Source of the DNA: DATGYC01 sp035298385
GTDB lineage: Bacteria; Bacillota; Sulfobacillia; Symbiobacteriales; Symbiobacteriaceae
NCBI GenBank assembly: GCA_035298385.1
Contig: DATGYC010000370.1
Span: 1-17,738 of the forward strand
Direction: 5' to 3'
Length of the DNA stretch: 17,738 nucleotides
Shown: piece after piece, positions 7,313 to 13,542 of the stretch
Numbering within the stretch: position 1 is the first letter of the stretch
How the letters are laid out: the number at the start of each line of letters is the position of its first letter
Notes under the pieces: model-generated
Seen by the model: the letters and a program-made list of their open reading frames with translations, nothing else
The model's database searches: none
Told to the model about the DNA's origin: nothing
Made by a program: the position numbers and the translations under genes

Positions 7313-7980
7313 TAGTACCGCCTCCTGCGTTGAATGCGTGAAACGATCACAGCGATAAGAATCCAGAGAGCGATGGCGCCCAGGACGAAGGGGACCCAGT
7401 TAACCGCCCAGTAGCCGTTGTTGTAGGTCGGTGAATGCCAAGCCCGCCAGTACCAGGGGCGCCCCCAGTAGTAGTTATGCCAGTAGTAGTCATCGTACGG
7501 GCTGGAGCCGATGATGACGACCGGCGGGCGGGTGGGGTAGGTGGTCCGGCCCAGGTCATAACTGGGCGGGGCGACCGGCTTCGTCGACTTGGTCGAGCTG
7601 AAGGGGTTGAAGCCACTAGAGAAGGAGCGGTCCCCGCTCGAGTAGGACTTGGAGGAGGAACTATAGCCGCCACTGGAGCTACTAGAGCTACTGCTACCGG
7701 TCGAGGGCTTCGGGCTCGAGAAGGATTTGCTGCCCGAACTGGAACTCGTACTCGGCTTGCTCGTACTGGTGCTCGGCTTGCTCGTGCTTGGCTTGCTCGA
7801 ACTACTCGATTTCGAGCCGGAGGAGAAAGAACGGCTACCGCTACTAAACGACGAGGACTTTCCACCCGAGGAGAAGCCGCTCTTGGCAGCCGCAGCAGGA
7901 CTGACGCCAACGCTGATCAGGAAGAGGAAGGCGACCGCAAGGGCCACGAGACGCTGGAGCCAGAGCCGCGGTTGCTGCAA
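7312..7980 (-). CDS. Ser-rich exported protein with C-terminal membrane anchor
   Basis: No family recognised. From a TTG start at 7980 (GGAGGG about 10 bases upstream) it is 222 residues: a signal peptide (Arg-containing N-region, hydrophobic 11-26, SPAAAA cleavage region near 28-32), then a very Ser/Gly/Lys-rich low-complexity stretch (33-135) holding three KPST repeats (63-78). A Tyr/Trp-rich segment follows (162-195, including DDYYWHNYYWGRPWYW), then one transmembrane helix (197-214) and a basic tail IQRRRRY. The topology predicts an external flexible linker anchored at the C-terminus. The frame is open upstream to an ATG at 8106, but that codon is inside a terminator hairpin and would add 42 residues ahead of the signal peptide; a GTG at 7989 is a lesser alternative. 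It begins the operon with the SH3-like and DUF350 genes. Confidence 0.75.
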   Translation of the reverse strand: MQQPRLWLQRLVALAVAFLFLISVGVSPAAAAKSGFSSGGKSSSFSSGSRSFSSGSKSSSSSKPSTSKPSTSTSKPSTSSSSGSKSFSSPKPSTGSSSSSSSSGGYSSSSKSYSSGDRSFSSGFNPFSSTKSTKPVAPPSYDLGRTTYPTRPPVVIIGSSPYDDYYWHNYYWGRPWYWRAWHSPTYNNGYWAVNWVPFVLGAIALWILIAVIVSRIQRRRRY

Positions 7981-8092
7981 GTTGACCACACCCTCCAGGG
8001 CATTACTGGTTGTCGAAGATCGGGCAGTGCGAATCTCACTCCACACACTGATAGAGAGCCGACCACGTAGCGAAAAGGTTCGGCAGAAAGCG

Positions 8093-8129
8093 AAAAAAGC
8101 CTCCACCCATGCAAAGGTGGAGGCTTTTT
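8093..8129 (-). terminator. intrinsic terminator of the diguanylate cyclase gene
   Basis: A 14-bp perfect stem (AAAAAGCCTCCACC with GGTGGAGGCTTTTT), an 8-base loop, and six T residues on the minus strand, starting 4 bases after the stop codon of the GGDEF gene. The A/T flanks make it look bidirectional. Confidence 0.93.
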
Positions 8130-8132
8130 CAA

Positions 8133-9323
8133 CTAGCCACGCTTACCCTTGGCCAACTCCTGCTTCTCCGGGCGGGGCAGGAGATCCTCATGGTAGACCG
8201 AGACCCGGTTCCGTCCACCGCTCTTGGAGTGGTAGAGCGCCGTATCTGCGGCCCGGATCAGGTCCAGGAAGGACATCCCCCGCTCCCACTGGGCGCAGCC
8301 CACGGAGATGGTGATCTTGAACTCTGCGTTCTCGTCCGGGTCGCGCACGGTCTCGTTGGCGACGAACTCACGGAGGCGCTCAGCGAAGAGTTGTCCACCA
8401 GCCAGGGCGGTATCCGTCAGAATGAGCGCGACCTCCTCACCGCCGTAGCGGGCGACCACGTCGGTCTTGCGGGACTGGTCCTTGACCCACCGCCCGAGCA
8501 GGCGGAGGACGATATCACCTGTGGCGTGACCCCAGGTGTCGTTGATCTTCTTGAAGTGGTCAATGTCGAGCATGACCAGGGTGAGCGGATGCTTGTGTCT
8601 GGCAGCTCGGGCTACCTCCTGCTCGAGGCGTTGCTTGAAGTAGCGGTGGTTATAGAGTTGCATTAGCCCATCTGTGACGGCGGTCTTCTCAAAGGAGGAG
8701 GCGAACCGATAGGCGACAAGTCCTGACAGCACGATGATGATACCCATGGCGATCATGATGATCAACTGTGTGCGGTCGAAGATCTCCTGGGTCTCCGACG
8801 TATCGATCAATACCAGGACCATTCCGAGTGGATCCGTGCCGTCATAGATAATCGCCCAGCCCGCCATATACTCAGCGTCGTAGATCTGCACCCCAATATG
8901 ACCGTTCGTTGTCATCTTGTAGATGTCCTGACTGCCCATCTCCGTGATCTCGCCGATGGTGGGATACGCGAACGGGCGGACCCCACCTTCACTGACGAGA
9001 TGCTGCGCCCTGTTTCCATCCAGATAACGGACAACCTCAACGCGATCAATGTACTTGTCATGGACCATGGCTGTGGTCCGTTCAACGAAACGTTGCGATG
9101 AAGCATCCTCCTGCATTTCACGCACACTGGACAGCTTCAACCAATCCACGTCCGCTCGTGAGACGAGCGCAACAGCCGCCGTCTCCGCGCGCAAGCCAAA
9201 CAGGCGCTGGATGACCTCCAAGATCCCATCCGCCATAAACTTTCCGACTGAGTAGCAACCAATCGTGACGACTACCAGTACCAAGGTCGTTAGTTTGGTC
9301 CGGAGCGTAAGGCGGGAGAACAC
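8133..9323 (-). CDS. membrane-bound diguanylate cyclase (GGDEF) with extracytoplasmic sensor
   Basis: Makes cyclic di-GMP from two GTP. The 396 residues comprise a transmembrane helix (about 10-28), an external sensor region of roughly 155 residues with no family I can name (30-185), a second helix (187-207) and a C-terminal GGDEF domain. The domain begins DGLMQLYNHRYF (218-229), has metal-binding aspartates in MLDIDHFKKIND (251-262), and carries the signature as GGEEV (294-298). The usual final Phe is Val, but the catalytic Gly-Gly-Glu-Glu is intact. The inhibitory I-site RKTD (285-288) is present at the correct spacing, so product feedback is expected. The GTG at 9323 is preceded by a strong GGGGGAGGT. 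A divergent secreted-peptide gene starts about 150 bases away. It is followed by a strong terminator, so it is probably monocistronic. Confidence 0.93.
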   Translation of the reverse strand: MFSRLTLRTKLTTLVLVVVTIGCYSVGKFMADGILEVIQRLFGLRAETAAVALVSRADVDWLKLSSVREMQEDASSQRFVERTTAMVHDKYIDRVEVVRYLDGNRAQHLVSEGGVRPFAYPTIGEITEMGSQDIYKMTTNGHIGVQIYDAEYMAGWAIIYDGTDPLGMVLVLIDTSETQEIFDRTQLIIMIAMGIIIVLSGLVAYRFASSFEKTAVTDGLMQLYNHRYFKQRLEQEVARAARHKHPLTLVMLDIDHFKKINDTWGHATGDIVLRLLGRWVKDQSRKTDVVARYGGEEVALILTDTALAGGQLFAERLREFVANETVRDPDENAEFKITISVGCAQWERGMSFLDLIRAADTALYHSKSGGRNRVSVYHEDLLPRPEKQELAKGKRG

Positions 9324-9422
9324 GGACAGACCTCCCCCAAATCATATTGATTCAAATTGTGTAAGTGTTACGACACATGCCATAAAAAATCCTTCTTCTG
9401 GAACTCCGAACTTATTTTGGAT

Positions 9423-9440
9423 TTGTCTCGTATTAGACAA
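9423..9440. promoter_or_regulatory. inverted repeat TTGTCT-N6-AGACAA upstream of the peptide gene
   Basis: A perfect 6-bp dyad with a 6-base spacer, 35 bases upstream of the start codon of the small secreted-peptide gene and inside the 152-base divergent region shared with the diguanylate cyclase gene. A nested GTCTC/GAGAC pair extends to 9446. It is well placed to be an operator. I could not find convincing -35/-10 hexamers around it. Confidence 0.4.
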
Positions 9441-9475
9441 TGAGACTCTTGTTTGCACAGAAAGGGGGGAGAACA

Positions 9476-9619
9476 ATGTTTCTACGGCGACGGACCAAGC
9501 GGCGTCTTGCCATTGTGCTCGCAGCGTTGGCCATCTTGACCTCCTTGTTCCTAGTCAACGCCCAGGCGGGCTGGGTCTACACCACTTCCCCACGGTGCAC
9601 GTGGTGGTTCTGGTGCTAA
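9476..9619 (+). CDS. 47-residue secreted Trp-rich cysteine-bracketed peptide precursor
   Basis: A short plus-strand gene in an otherwise minus-strand neighbourhood. A strong Shine-Dalgarno (AGGGGGGAG, 4 bases before ATG) precedes a classical signal peptide: basic N-region RRRTKRR, a hydrophobic core LAIVLAALAILTSLFLV, and an AxA cleavage site at NAQA (residues 28-31). The predicted mature peptide is GWVYTTSPRCTWWFWC, 16 residues with four Trp and two Cys bracketing TWWFW, which could close a 7-residue disulfide ring. The stop TAA is followed 11 bases later by a strong hairpin. I recognise no family. The features fit an exported signalling or antimicrobial peptide, but no processing, transport or immunity gene adjoins. 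That it is a real gene rests on the ribosome site, the signal peptide architecture and the terminator. Confidence 0.68.
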   Translation: MFLRRRTKRRLAIVLAALAILTSLFLVNAQAGWVYTTSPRCTWWFWC

Positions 9620-9630
9620 CCCCCACCCAC

Positions 9631-9672
9631 ACAGAGAGGGCGCCCCTCCGCAAGGAGTGGCGCCCTCTCTGT
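9631..9672. terminator. shared hairpin between the peptide gene and fhs
   Basis: A perfect 14-bp stem (ACAGAGAGGGCGCC with GGCGCCCTCTCTGT) continues after one mismatch as CTCC-GCAA-GGAG, capped by a GNRA-type tetraloop. It lies between two converging genes, the small peptide (+) and fhs (-), so it probably ends both transcripts. There is no U-run on either side, so it is not a classical rho-independent terminator. Confidence 0.75.
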
Positions 9673-9690
9673 ATCGTTATGGCCACGGCA

Positions 9691-11361
9691 CTACGAGAGT
9701 CCGGTCACCTGTCCGTCGGCATCGAGATCGATCCCGGTCGCGGCTGGAATCGGTGGCAGGCCGGGCATCGTCATGATCTCACCGGTGATCACAACCACGA
9801 AGCCCGCCCCCGCAGAAGGCCGGACCTCTCTTACCTGCAGCCGCCAACCGGTGGGCGCCCCCAGCCGCTTCGCATCATCCGAGAAGGAGTACTGCGTCTT
9901 AGCGATGCAGACCGGGGCACCCGCAAAGCCCTGTTGCTCCAGTCGCTTGAGGGCGCCCTTCGCCTCGTGGCTGAAATCGACACCGTCCGCCCCGTAGACC
10001 CGGCGGGCAACCTGCTCGATCTTGGCCGTGAGCGAATCGGCCAGATCGTAAGCGTAGCTGACCTGAGCGGGTTGCTCGCAAAGTGCCAGCACTGCCTCTG
10101 CCAGGGCCGTTCCACCCTCACCGCCGCGGGCGTGGACCTCAGCGAGGACGACCCAGGCGCCCTCCGCGGCCACCAGTTGCTGGAGTAGCGCCAGTTCCGC
10201 CTCCGTATCGCTGGGGAAGCGGTTGATGGCGACTACACAAGGAAGGCCAAAGACCTGCTGGAGGTTCTGCAGGTGGCGGCGCAGGTTGGTGAAGCCCGCT
10301 TGGATCGCCTCCAGGCTCTCGGCGCCCAGGTCGGCTTTCTTTACCCCACCATGCATCTTGAGCGACCGGACTGTGGCGACGACGACCGCTGCTGAGGGCT
10401 TCAGCCCGGCTAAGCGGCACTTGATGTCGATGAACTTCTCGGCGCCCAGGTCAGCGCCGAAGCCCGCCTCCGTCACGACATAGTCCGCCAGCTTCAGGGC
10501 GAGCCGCGTCGCTGCCACCGAATTGCAGCCGTGTGCGATGTTCGCAAATGGGCCGCCGTGGACGAAGGCCGGCGTCCCCTCCAGGGTCTGAACCAGGTTG
10601 GGCTTGATCGCCTCCTGCAGGAGAACAGCCATCGCTCCCGCTGCCTGCAGGTCCCGGGCCCGGACCGGCTCGCCACCGTAGGTATACCCGACCAGAATCT
10701 CGCCGAGGCGGCGCTTCAGGTCAGCCAGATCGGCGGCCAGGCAGAGGGTGGCCATCACCTCCGAGGCCGGGGTGATCTGGAATGACTCCTCCCGCGGGAC
10801 CCCGTTCCCCTTACCGCCCAGGCCGATCACCATCTGGCGGAGCGCCCGGTCGTTCATGTCGATCACGCGGCGGAAGGTGATCTGGCGGGGATCGATCTGC
10901 AGGGCGTTCCCCTGGTGCAGGTGGTTGTCGATCAGGGCCGCTAGCAGGTTGTTCGCTGCCGTGATGGCGTGAAAGTCGCCGGTGAAGTGCAGGTTGATCT
11001 CGGTCATCGGGACGACCTGGGCGTAGCCGCCGCCGGCCGCCCCACCCTTGACGCCGAATGCCGGGCCGAGGGAGGGCTCCCGGATGGCGATGGCAGCCTG
11101 CTTGCCAAGGCGACCAAGCGCCTGGCCGAGCCCGACTGTCACGGTCGTCTTCCCTTCGCCAGCCGGGGTCGGGGAGATGGCGGTCACCAGGATCAGCTTG
11201 CCGTCCGGGCGCCCCTTCACCCGCTCCCAGACTTGGGGCTCCACCTTCGCCTTGTACTTCCCGTATGGGGAGATCTCATCCTCTGAAAGGCCCAACTGTG
11301 CGGCGATCTGTGCGATTGGACGGAGAGTGGCAGCGTTTGCGATCTCGATGTCGGGGCGCAT
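9691..11361 (-). CDS. fhs: formate--tetrahydrofolate ligase (10-formyl-THF synthetase)
   Basis: Interconverts formate + ATP + THF and 10-formyl-THF + ADP + phosphate; cytoplasmic, normally tetrameric. The 556 residues match the family. Landmarks are the N-terminal EISPYGKYKAKV, the P-loop TPAGEGKT (65-72), REPSLGPAFGVKGGAAGGG, NLLAALIDNHLHQGN, GPFANIAHGCNSV, VTEAGFGADLGAEKF, VVAINRFPSDT and the C-terminal GEIMTMPGLPP. The ATG at 11361 follows AAGGAGG by 11 bases and starts 15 bases after the hutI stop, so it is very likely cotranscribed with hutI. In that setting the reverse direction, giving formate and ATP from the formyl-THF formed during histidine breakdown, is as plausible as formate fixation. 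Confidence 0.97.
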   Translation of the reverse strand: MRPDIEIANAATLRPIAQIAAQLGLSEDEISPYGKYKAKVEPQVWERVKGRPDGKLILVTAISPTPAGEGKTTVTVGLGQALGRLGKQAAIAIREPSLGPAFGVKGGAAGGGYAQVVPMTEINLHFTGDFHAITAANNLLAALIDNHLHQGNALQIDPRQITFRRVIDMNDRALRQMVIGLGGKGNGVPREESFQITPASEVMATLCLAADLADLKRRLGEILVGYTYGGEPVRARDLQAAGAMAVLLQEAIKPNLVQTLEGTPAFVHGGPFANIAHGCNSVAATRLALKLADYVVTEAGFGADLGAEKFIDIKCRLAGLKPSAAVVVATVRSLKMHGGVKKADLGAESLEAIQAGFTNLRRHLQNLQQVFGLPCVVAINRFPSDTEAELALLQQLVAAEGAWVVLAEVHARGGEGGTALAEAVLALCEQPAQVSYAYDLADSLTAKIEQVARRVYGADGVDFSHEAKGALKRLEQQGFAGAPVCIAKTQYSFSDDAKRLGAPTGWRLQVREVRPSAGAGFVVVITGEIMTMPGLPPIPAATGIDLDADGQVTGLS

Positions 11362-11376
11362 TCAAGGTCCGCCTCC

Positions 11377-12639
11377 TTAGCTGATCAGGGCAAGGCCATC
11401 GCGGGCGATCAGGGCGCCCCGCTTATAAACGGCGTGGATCCCGCCCTGCCCGATCTGGTAGGGCAGGTGGCGGTAGGAGGGCAGGTCGAGCAGAAGGAAG
11501 TCCGCCTGCTTCCCGACCTCCAGCGAACCGACCTGGTCCTGTAGCCCGATCGCCGCCGCGGCGTTGATCGTGGCGGCGGCCAGCGCCTCCTCGATCGTCA
11601 GCTTCAGGTTCATGCAGGCGAGGGCGATCAGGAACGGGATCTTGTAGACCGGGCAGGAGCCCGGGTTATAGTCGGAGGCAAGCGCGACCGTGCAACCAAG
11701 TTCTACCATTCGCCGAGCGGGGGCGTAGGGCACGTTCATCAAGCAGAAAGCGGTGCCCGGCAGGCAGACCGCCACGGTGCCCGCCTTCGCCATCGCTGCG
11801 AGGGAGTCGTCGTTGGCGTAGAGCAGGTGGTCGGCGGAGATAGCTCCCAGTTCGGCGGCCACAGCGCCACCGCCCAGGTCGGAGAGCTCGTCGGCGTGGA
11901 CCTTGGGGAGCAGCCCGTGCGCCTTGCCCGCCGCCAGGATGCGACGGGTCTGGTCCGGCGTGAAGACACCCGTCTCCGTGAAGACATCGCAGAAGCGGGC
12001 CAGGCCCGAAGCGGCGACCGCTGGGATCATCTCCTGGCAGAGGAGGTCAACAAAGCCCTCCCGGTTCTCGCGGTACTCGGGCGGGAACTCGTGGGCGCCC
12101 ATGAAGGTAGATACCACGTCGAGCGGGTGGCCCGCTGCCATCGCCTGGATCGCCCGGAGCTGCTTTAGCTCCCCTTCCAGGTTAAGGGTATAGCCGGACT
12201 TCACCTCGACGGTCGTCGTACCGGAGGCGGCCAGGGCGTTCAGCCGCCGGCGACCAGACTGGATCAGGTCCGCCTCGGAGGCGGAACGGGTGGCCCGGAC
12301 GGTCGAGAGGATGCCGCCGCCCCGAGCGGCGATCTCCTGGTAGGTCGCCCCGGCGAGGCGCTGGGCGAACTCATCGGCCCGGTCGCCCCCCCAGCAGAGG
12401 TGGGTGTGTGGATCGACAAAGCCAGGGATGACGGCCCGGCCGCCCGCATCGATCACCTGCGTCTGCGGACCGGCCAACTGCCGAATCTCCGCCTCGCTGC
12501 CCACGGCGACGATCTTGCCATCCCGGACGGCTAGGGCGCCCCGGGCGATCACCCCCGGCTCACCCAGCGCCTGCCCCTGCCGTACCCCTCCTGCCATTGT
12601 GACCAACTCGGACGCCCCGACCAGCACCGCGTCGACCAT
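11377..12639 (-). CDS. hutI: imidazolonepropionase
   Basis: Hydrolyses 4-imidazolone-5-propionate to N-formimino-L-glutamate, the third step of histidine degradation. It belongs to the amidohydrolase superfamily: the zinc motif DPHTHL follows VIPGFV, later metal and active-site blocks are VKSGYTL, MGAHEFPPEY, KVHADEL, SADHLLYAND, PGTAFCL and the ASDYNPGSCP loop, and the C-terminal barrel-flanking GSLEVGKQADFLLLDLP is present. I choose the ATG at 12639, which has AGGAGGGATCGCTC immediately upstream; an in-frame ATG at 12702 would add 21 residues that lie over the upstream hairpin. The resulting 420 residues suit the family. fhs follows closely. The 150 bases upstream are unusually structured. 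Confidence 0.96.
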   Translation of the reverse strand: MVDAVLVGASELVTMAGGVRQGQALGEPGVIARGALAVRDGKIVAVGSEAEIRQLAGPQTQVIDAGGRAVIPGFVDPHTHLCWGGDRADEFAQRLAGATYQEIAARGGGILSTVRATRSASEADLIQSGRRRLNALAASGTTTVEVKSGYTLNLEGELKQLRAIQAMAAGHPLDVVSTFMGAHEFPPEYRENREGFVDLLCQEMIPAVAASGLARFCDVFTETGVFTPDQTRRILAAGKAHGLLPKVHADELSDLGGGAVAAELGAISADHLLYANDDSLAAMAKAGTVAVCLPGTAFCLMNVPYAPARRMVELGCTVALASDYNPGSCPVYKIPFLIALACMNLKLTIEEALAAATINAAAAIGLQDQVGSLEVGKQADFLLLDLPSYRHLPYQIGQGGIHAVYKRGALIARDGLALIS

Positions 12640-12690
12640 GAGCGATCCCTCCTGCCTCAAAAAGAGGGCGCCCCGCTGGTGACCAGCCGG

Positions 12691-12749
12691 GCGAAAGGGC
12701 AACCTCCGAGGACCCTGCGATTTTAGCCCGCAGGAGGTTGCCCTTTCGC
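12691..12749 (-). promoter_or_regulatory. 17-bp perfect hairpin in the hutI leader
   Basis: GCGAAAGGGCAACCTCC and GGAGGTTGCCCTTTCGC pair perfectly over 17 bp around a 25-base loop. The loop itself contains TGCG/CGCA that can extend the stem. It is 52 bases upstream of the hutI start and 41 bases past the yceI stop, with no U-run on either side. It could be a terminator for the YceI gene, an attenuator or RNA-binding element for hutI-fhs, or a mobile-repeat remnant. Confidence 0.6.
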
Positions 12750-12769
12750 AGCCCTTGACCCTATAGCAG

Positions 12770-12790
12770 AGATTCTCGCAAAGAGAATCT
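12770..12790 (-). terminator. 8-bp hairpin at the YceI stop codon
   Basis: AGATTCTC and GAGAATCT pair perfectly around a 5-base loop, beginning at the stop codon of the YceI-family gene. No T-run follows, so on its own it is a weak terminator; it may act together with the longer hairpin just downstream. Confidence 0.45.
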
Positions 12791-13317
12791 TACGCCTGCT
12801 TGTTGAACTCCAGCTCAAGCGTCAGCTTGACCTCATCCGAAACCATCACGCCACCCGCCTCCAGGATCGCGTTCCAGTTGACGCCGAAATCCTTGCGGTT
12901 GACCTTAGCGGTAGCAGTGAAGCCGGCCTTGGTGTTACCCCAGGGATCGACGTTCGTACCAGCGAACTCGCCAGCCAGGGTGATCGTCTTGGTAACGCCG
13001 CGAATCGTCAGGTCGCCAACCAGCTTGAACTCGTTGCCGTCCACCTCAGTCACCTTGGTGTTGGTGAAGGTGATGTAGGGGTGGTTCTCAGCGTCGAAGA
13101 AGTCACCGGTGCGGAGGTGGCCATCGCGCTGCGCGTCGCGGGTGTCGATCGAGGCGACCTCGATCTTGCCCTCAAAGGTGGCGGCGGCGAGGTTCGCCGG
13201 ATCGAACTGGAGGGTGCCCTCCACCTTGTTGAAGCGCCCCTTCACGGTCGCGATCATCATGTGCCGAACCGCGAAACCAACCTCCGAATGGGACGAATCG
13301 ATGACCCAAGTCGCCAT
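12790..13317 (-). CDS. YceI-family lipocalin-like protein
   Basis: YceI proteins form a lipocalin-like barrel that binds isoprenoid or other hydrophobic ligands. The exact physiological role of this copy is unknown. The signature elements are WVIDSSHSEVGFAVRHMMIATVKGRF at the start (given here only as a landmark: IDSSHS, FAVRHMM, VKGRF), then IEVASIDTRDAQRDGHLRTGDFF, HPYITF, LTIRGVTKTI and DFGVNW near the end. The ATG at 13317 has AGGAGGGATTCCC directly upstream and gives 175 residues without a signal peptide, so it should be cytoplasmic, unlike E. coli YceI. An upstream in-frame ATG at 13392 lacks a ribosome site. It has its own promoter with operator-like repeats, so its position within the hut genes may be incidental. 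Confidence 0.93.
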   Translation of the reverse strand: MATWVIDSSHSEVGFAVRHMMIATVKGRFNKVEGTLQFDPANLAAATFEGKIEVASIDTRDAQRDGHLRTGDFFDAENHPYITFTNTKVTEVDGNEFKLVGDLTIRGVTKTITLAGEFAGTNVDPWGNTKAGFTATAKVNRKDFGVNWNAILEAGGVMVSDEVKLTLELEFNKQA

Positions 13318-13410
13318 GGGAATCCCTCCTGGTGATATCGATGTAGCCGTCGGTTCAGTCGTATGGGGCGGTCCAGTACCGTAGCACGGCAACGGTGTTC
13401 GGCTCCGCTA

Positions 13411-13429
13411 AACTTACTTTTTGTAAGTT
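13411..13429. promoter_or_regulatory. operator-like inverted repeat at the yceI transcription start
   Basis: AACTTAC-TTTTT-GTAAGTT is a perfect 7-bp dyad with a 5-base spacer. It lies just downstream of the -10 element of the yceI promoter, at about +4 to +22 from the expected start. This is a classic repressor position; no regulator gene is in the window. Confidence 0.55.
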
Positions 13430-13438
13430 GTTGAGGTT

Positions 13439-13467
13439 ATTCTCGCACGCCAACTAACTAAAGTCAA
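13439..13467 (-). promoter_or_regulatory. sigma-A type promoter of the YceI gene
   Basis: On the minus strand TTGACT (13467-13462), a 17-base spacer, then GAGAAT (13444-13439). That is 5/6 and 4/6 matches to the vegetative consensus at ideal spacing, about 120 bases upstream of the start codon. The expected transcription start is near 13432. Confidence 0.7.
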
Positions 13468-13468
13468 G

Positions 13469-13489
13469 CGGGTAATTAAAGATAACCCG
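13469..13489. promoter_or_regulatory. imperfect inverted repeat adjoining the yceI -35 element
   Basis: CGGGTAAT and ATAACCCG form an inverted repeat with one mismatch and a 5-base spacer, directly upstream of the -35 hexamer. It is a possible second regulator site; the AT-rich spacer could equally be an UP-like element. Confidence 0.35.
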
Positions 13490-13508
13490 TATTTTTAGCG
13501 GCAAAGAA

Positions 13509-13536
13509 GAAGCACCCGGCCATCGCCTGGTGCCTC
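13509..13536 (-). terminator. terminator hairpin after hutU
   Basis: On the minus strand GAGGCACC-A-GGC-GATG-GCC-G-GGTGCTTC forms a two-part stem with one mismatch and a 4-base loop. It begins 7 bases past the hutU stop and is followed by TTCTTTGCC, an incomplete U-run. Confidence 0.7.
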
Positions 13537-13542
13537 CTCGCC

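Noticed and set aside
7700..7810. Repetitive stretch that at first glance suggests a CRISPR or tandem repeat array
   Set aside because: The repeats are short KPST codon repeats of the Ser-rich protein, in frame and with no unique spacers.
7981..8106. N-terminal extension of the Ser-rich protein from an ATG at 8106
   Set aside because: The ATG lies in the loop of the diguanylate cyclase terminator, has no ribosome site, and would put 42 extra residues before a good signal peptide.
9361..9380. TGTGT-N10-ACACA dyad as a Crp/Fnr-type site
   Set aside because: The half-sites and spacing do not match the TGTGA-N6-TCACA or TTGAT-N4-ATCAA patterns; five-base matches are expected by chance.
9476..9672. 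Trp-codon-rich short gene followed by a hairpin, resembling a trp-type attenuator leader peptide
   Set aside because: The gene downstream (fhs) is on the opposite strand, so there is nothing to attenuate. The peptide also has a complete signal sequence, which leader peptides do not.
9265..10188. Long plus-strand frame (307 codons) over the cyclase promoter, the peptide gene and fhs
   Set aside because: It is antisense to fhs with no coding features, and conflicts with the better supported 47-codon gene in another frame.
12640..12702. hutI start at the ATG at 12702
   Set aside because: It sits in the long leader hairpin and lacks a ribosome site, while the ATG at 12639 follows AGGAGGG.
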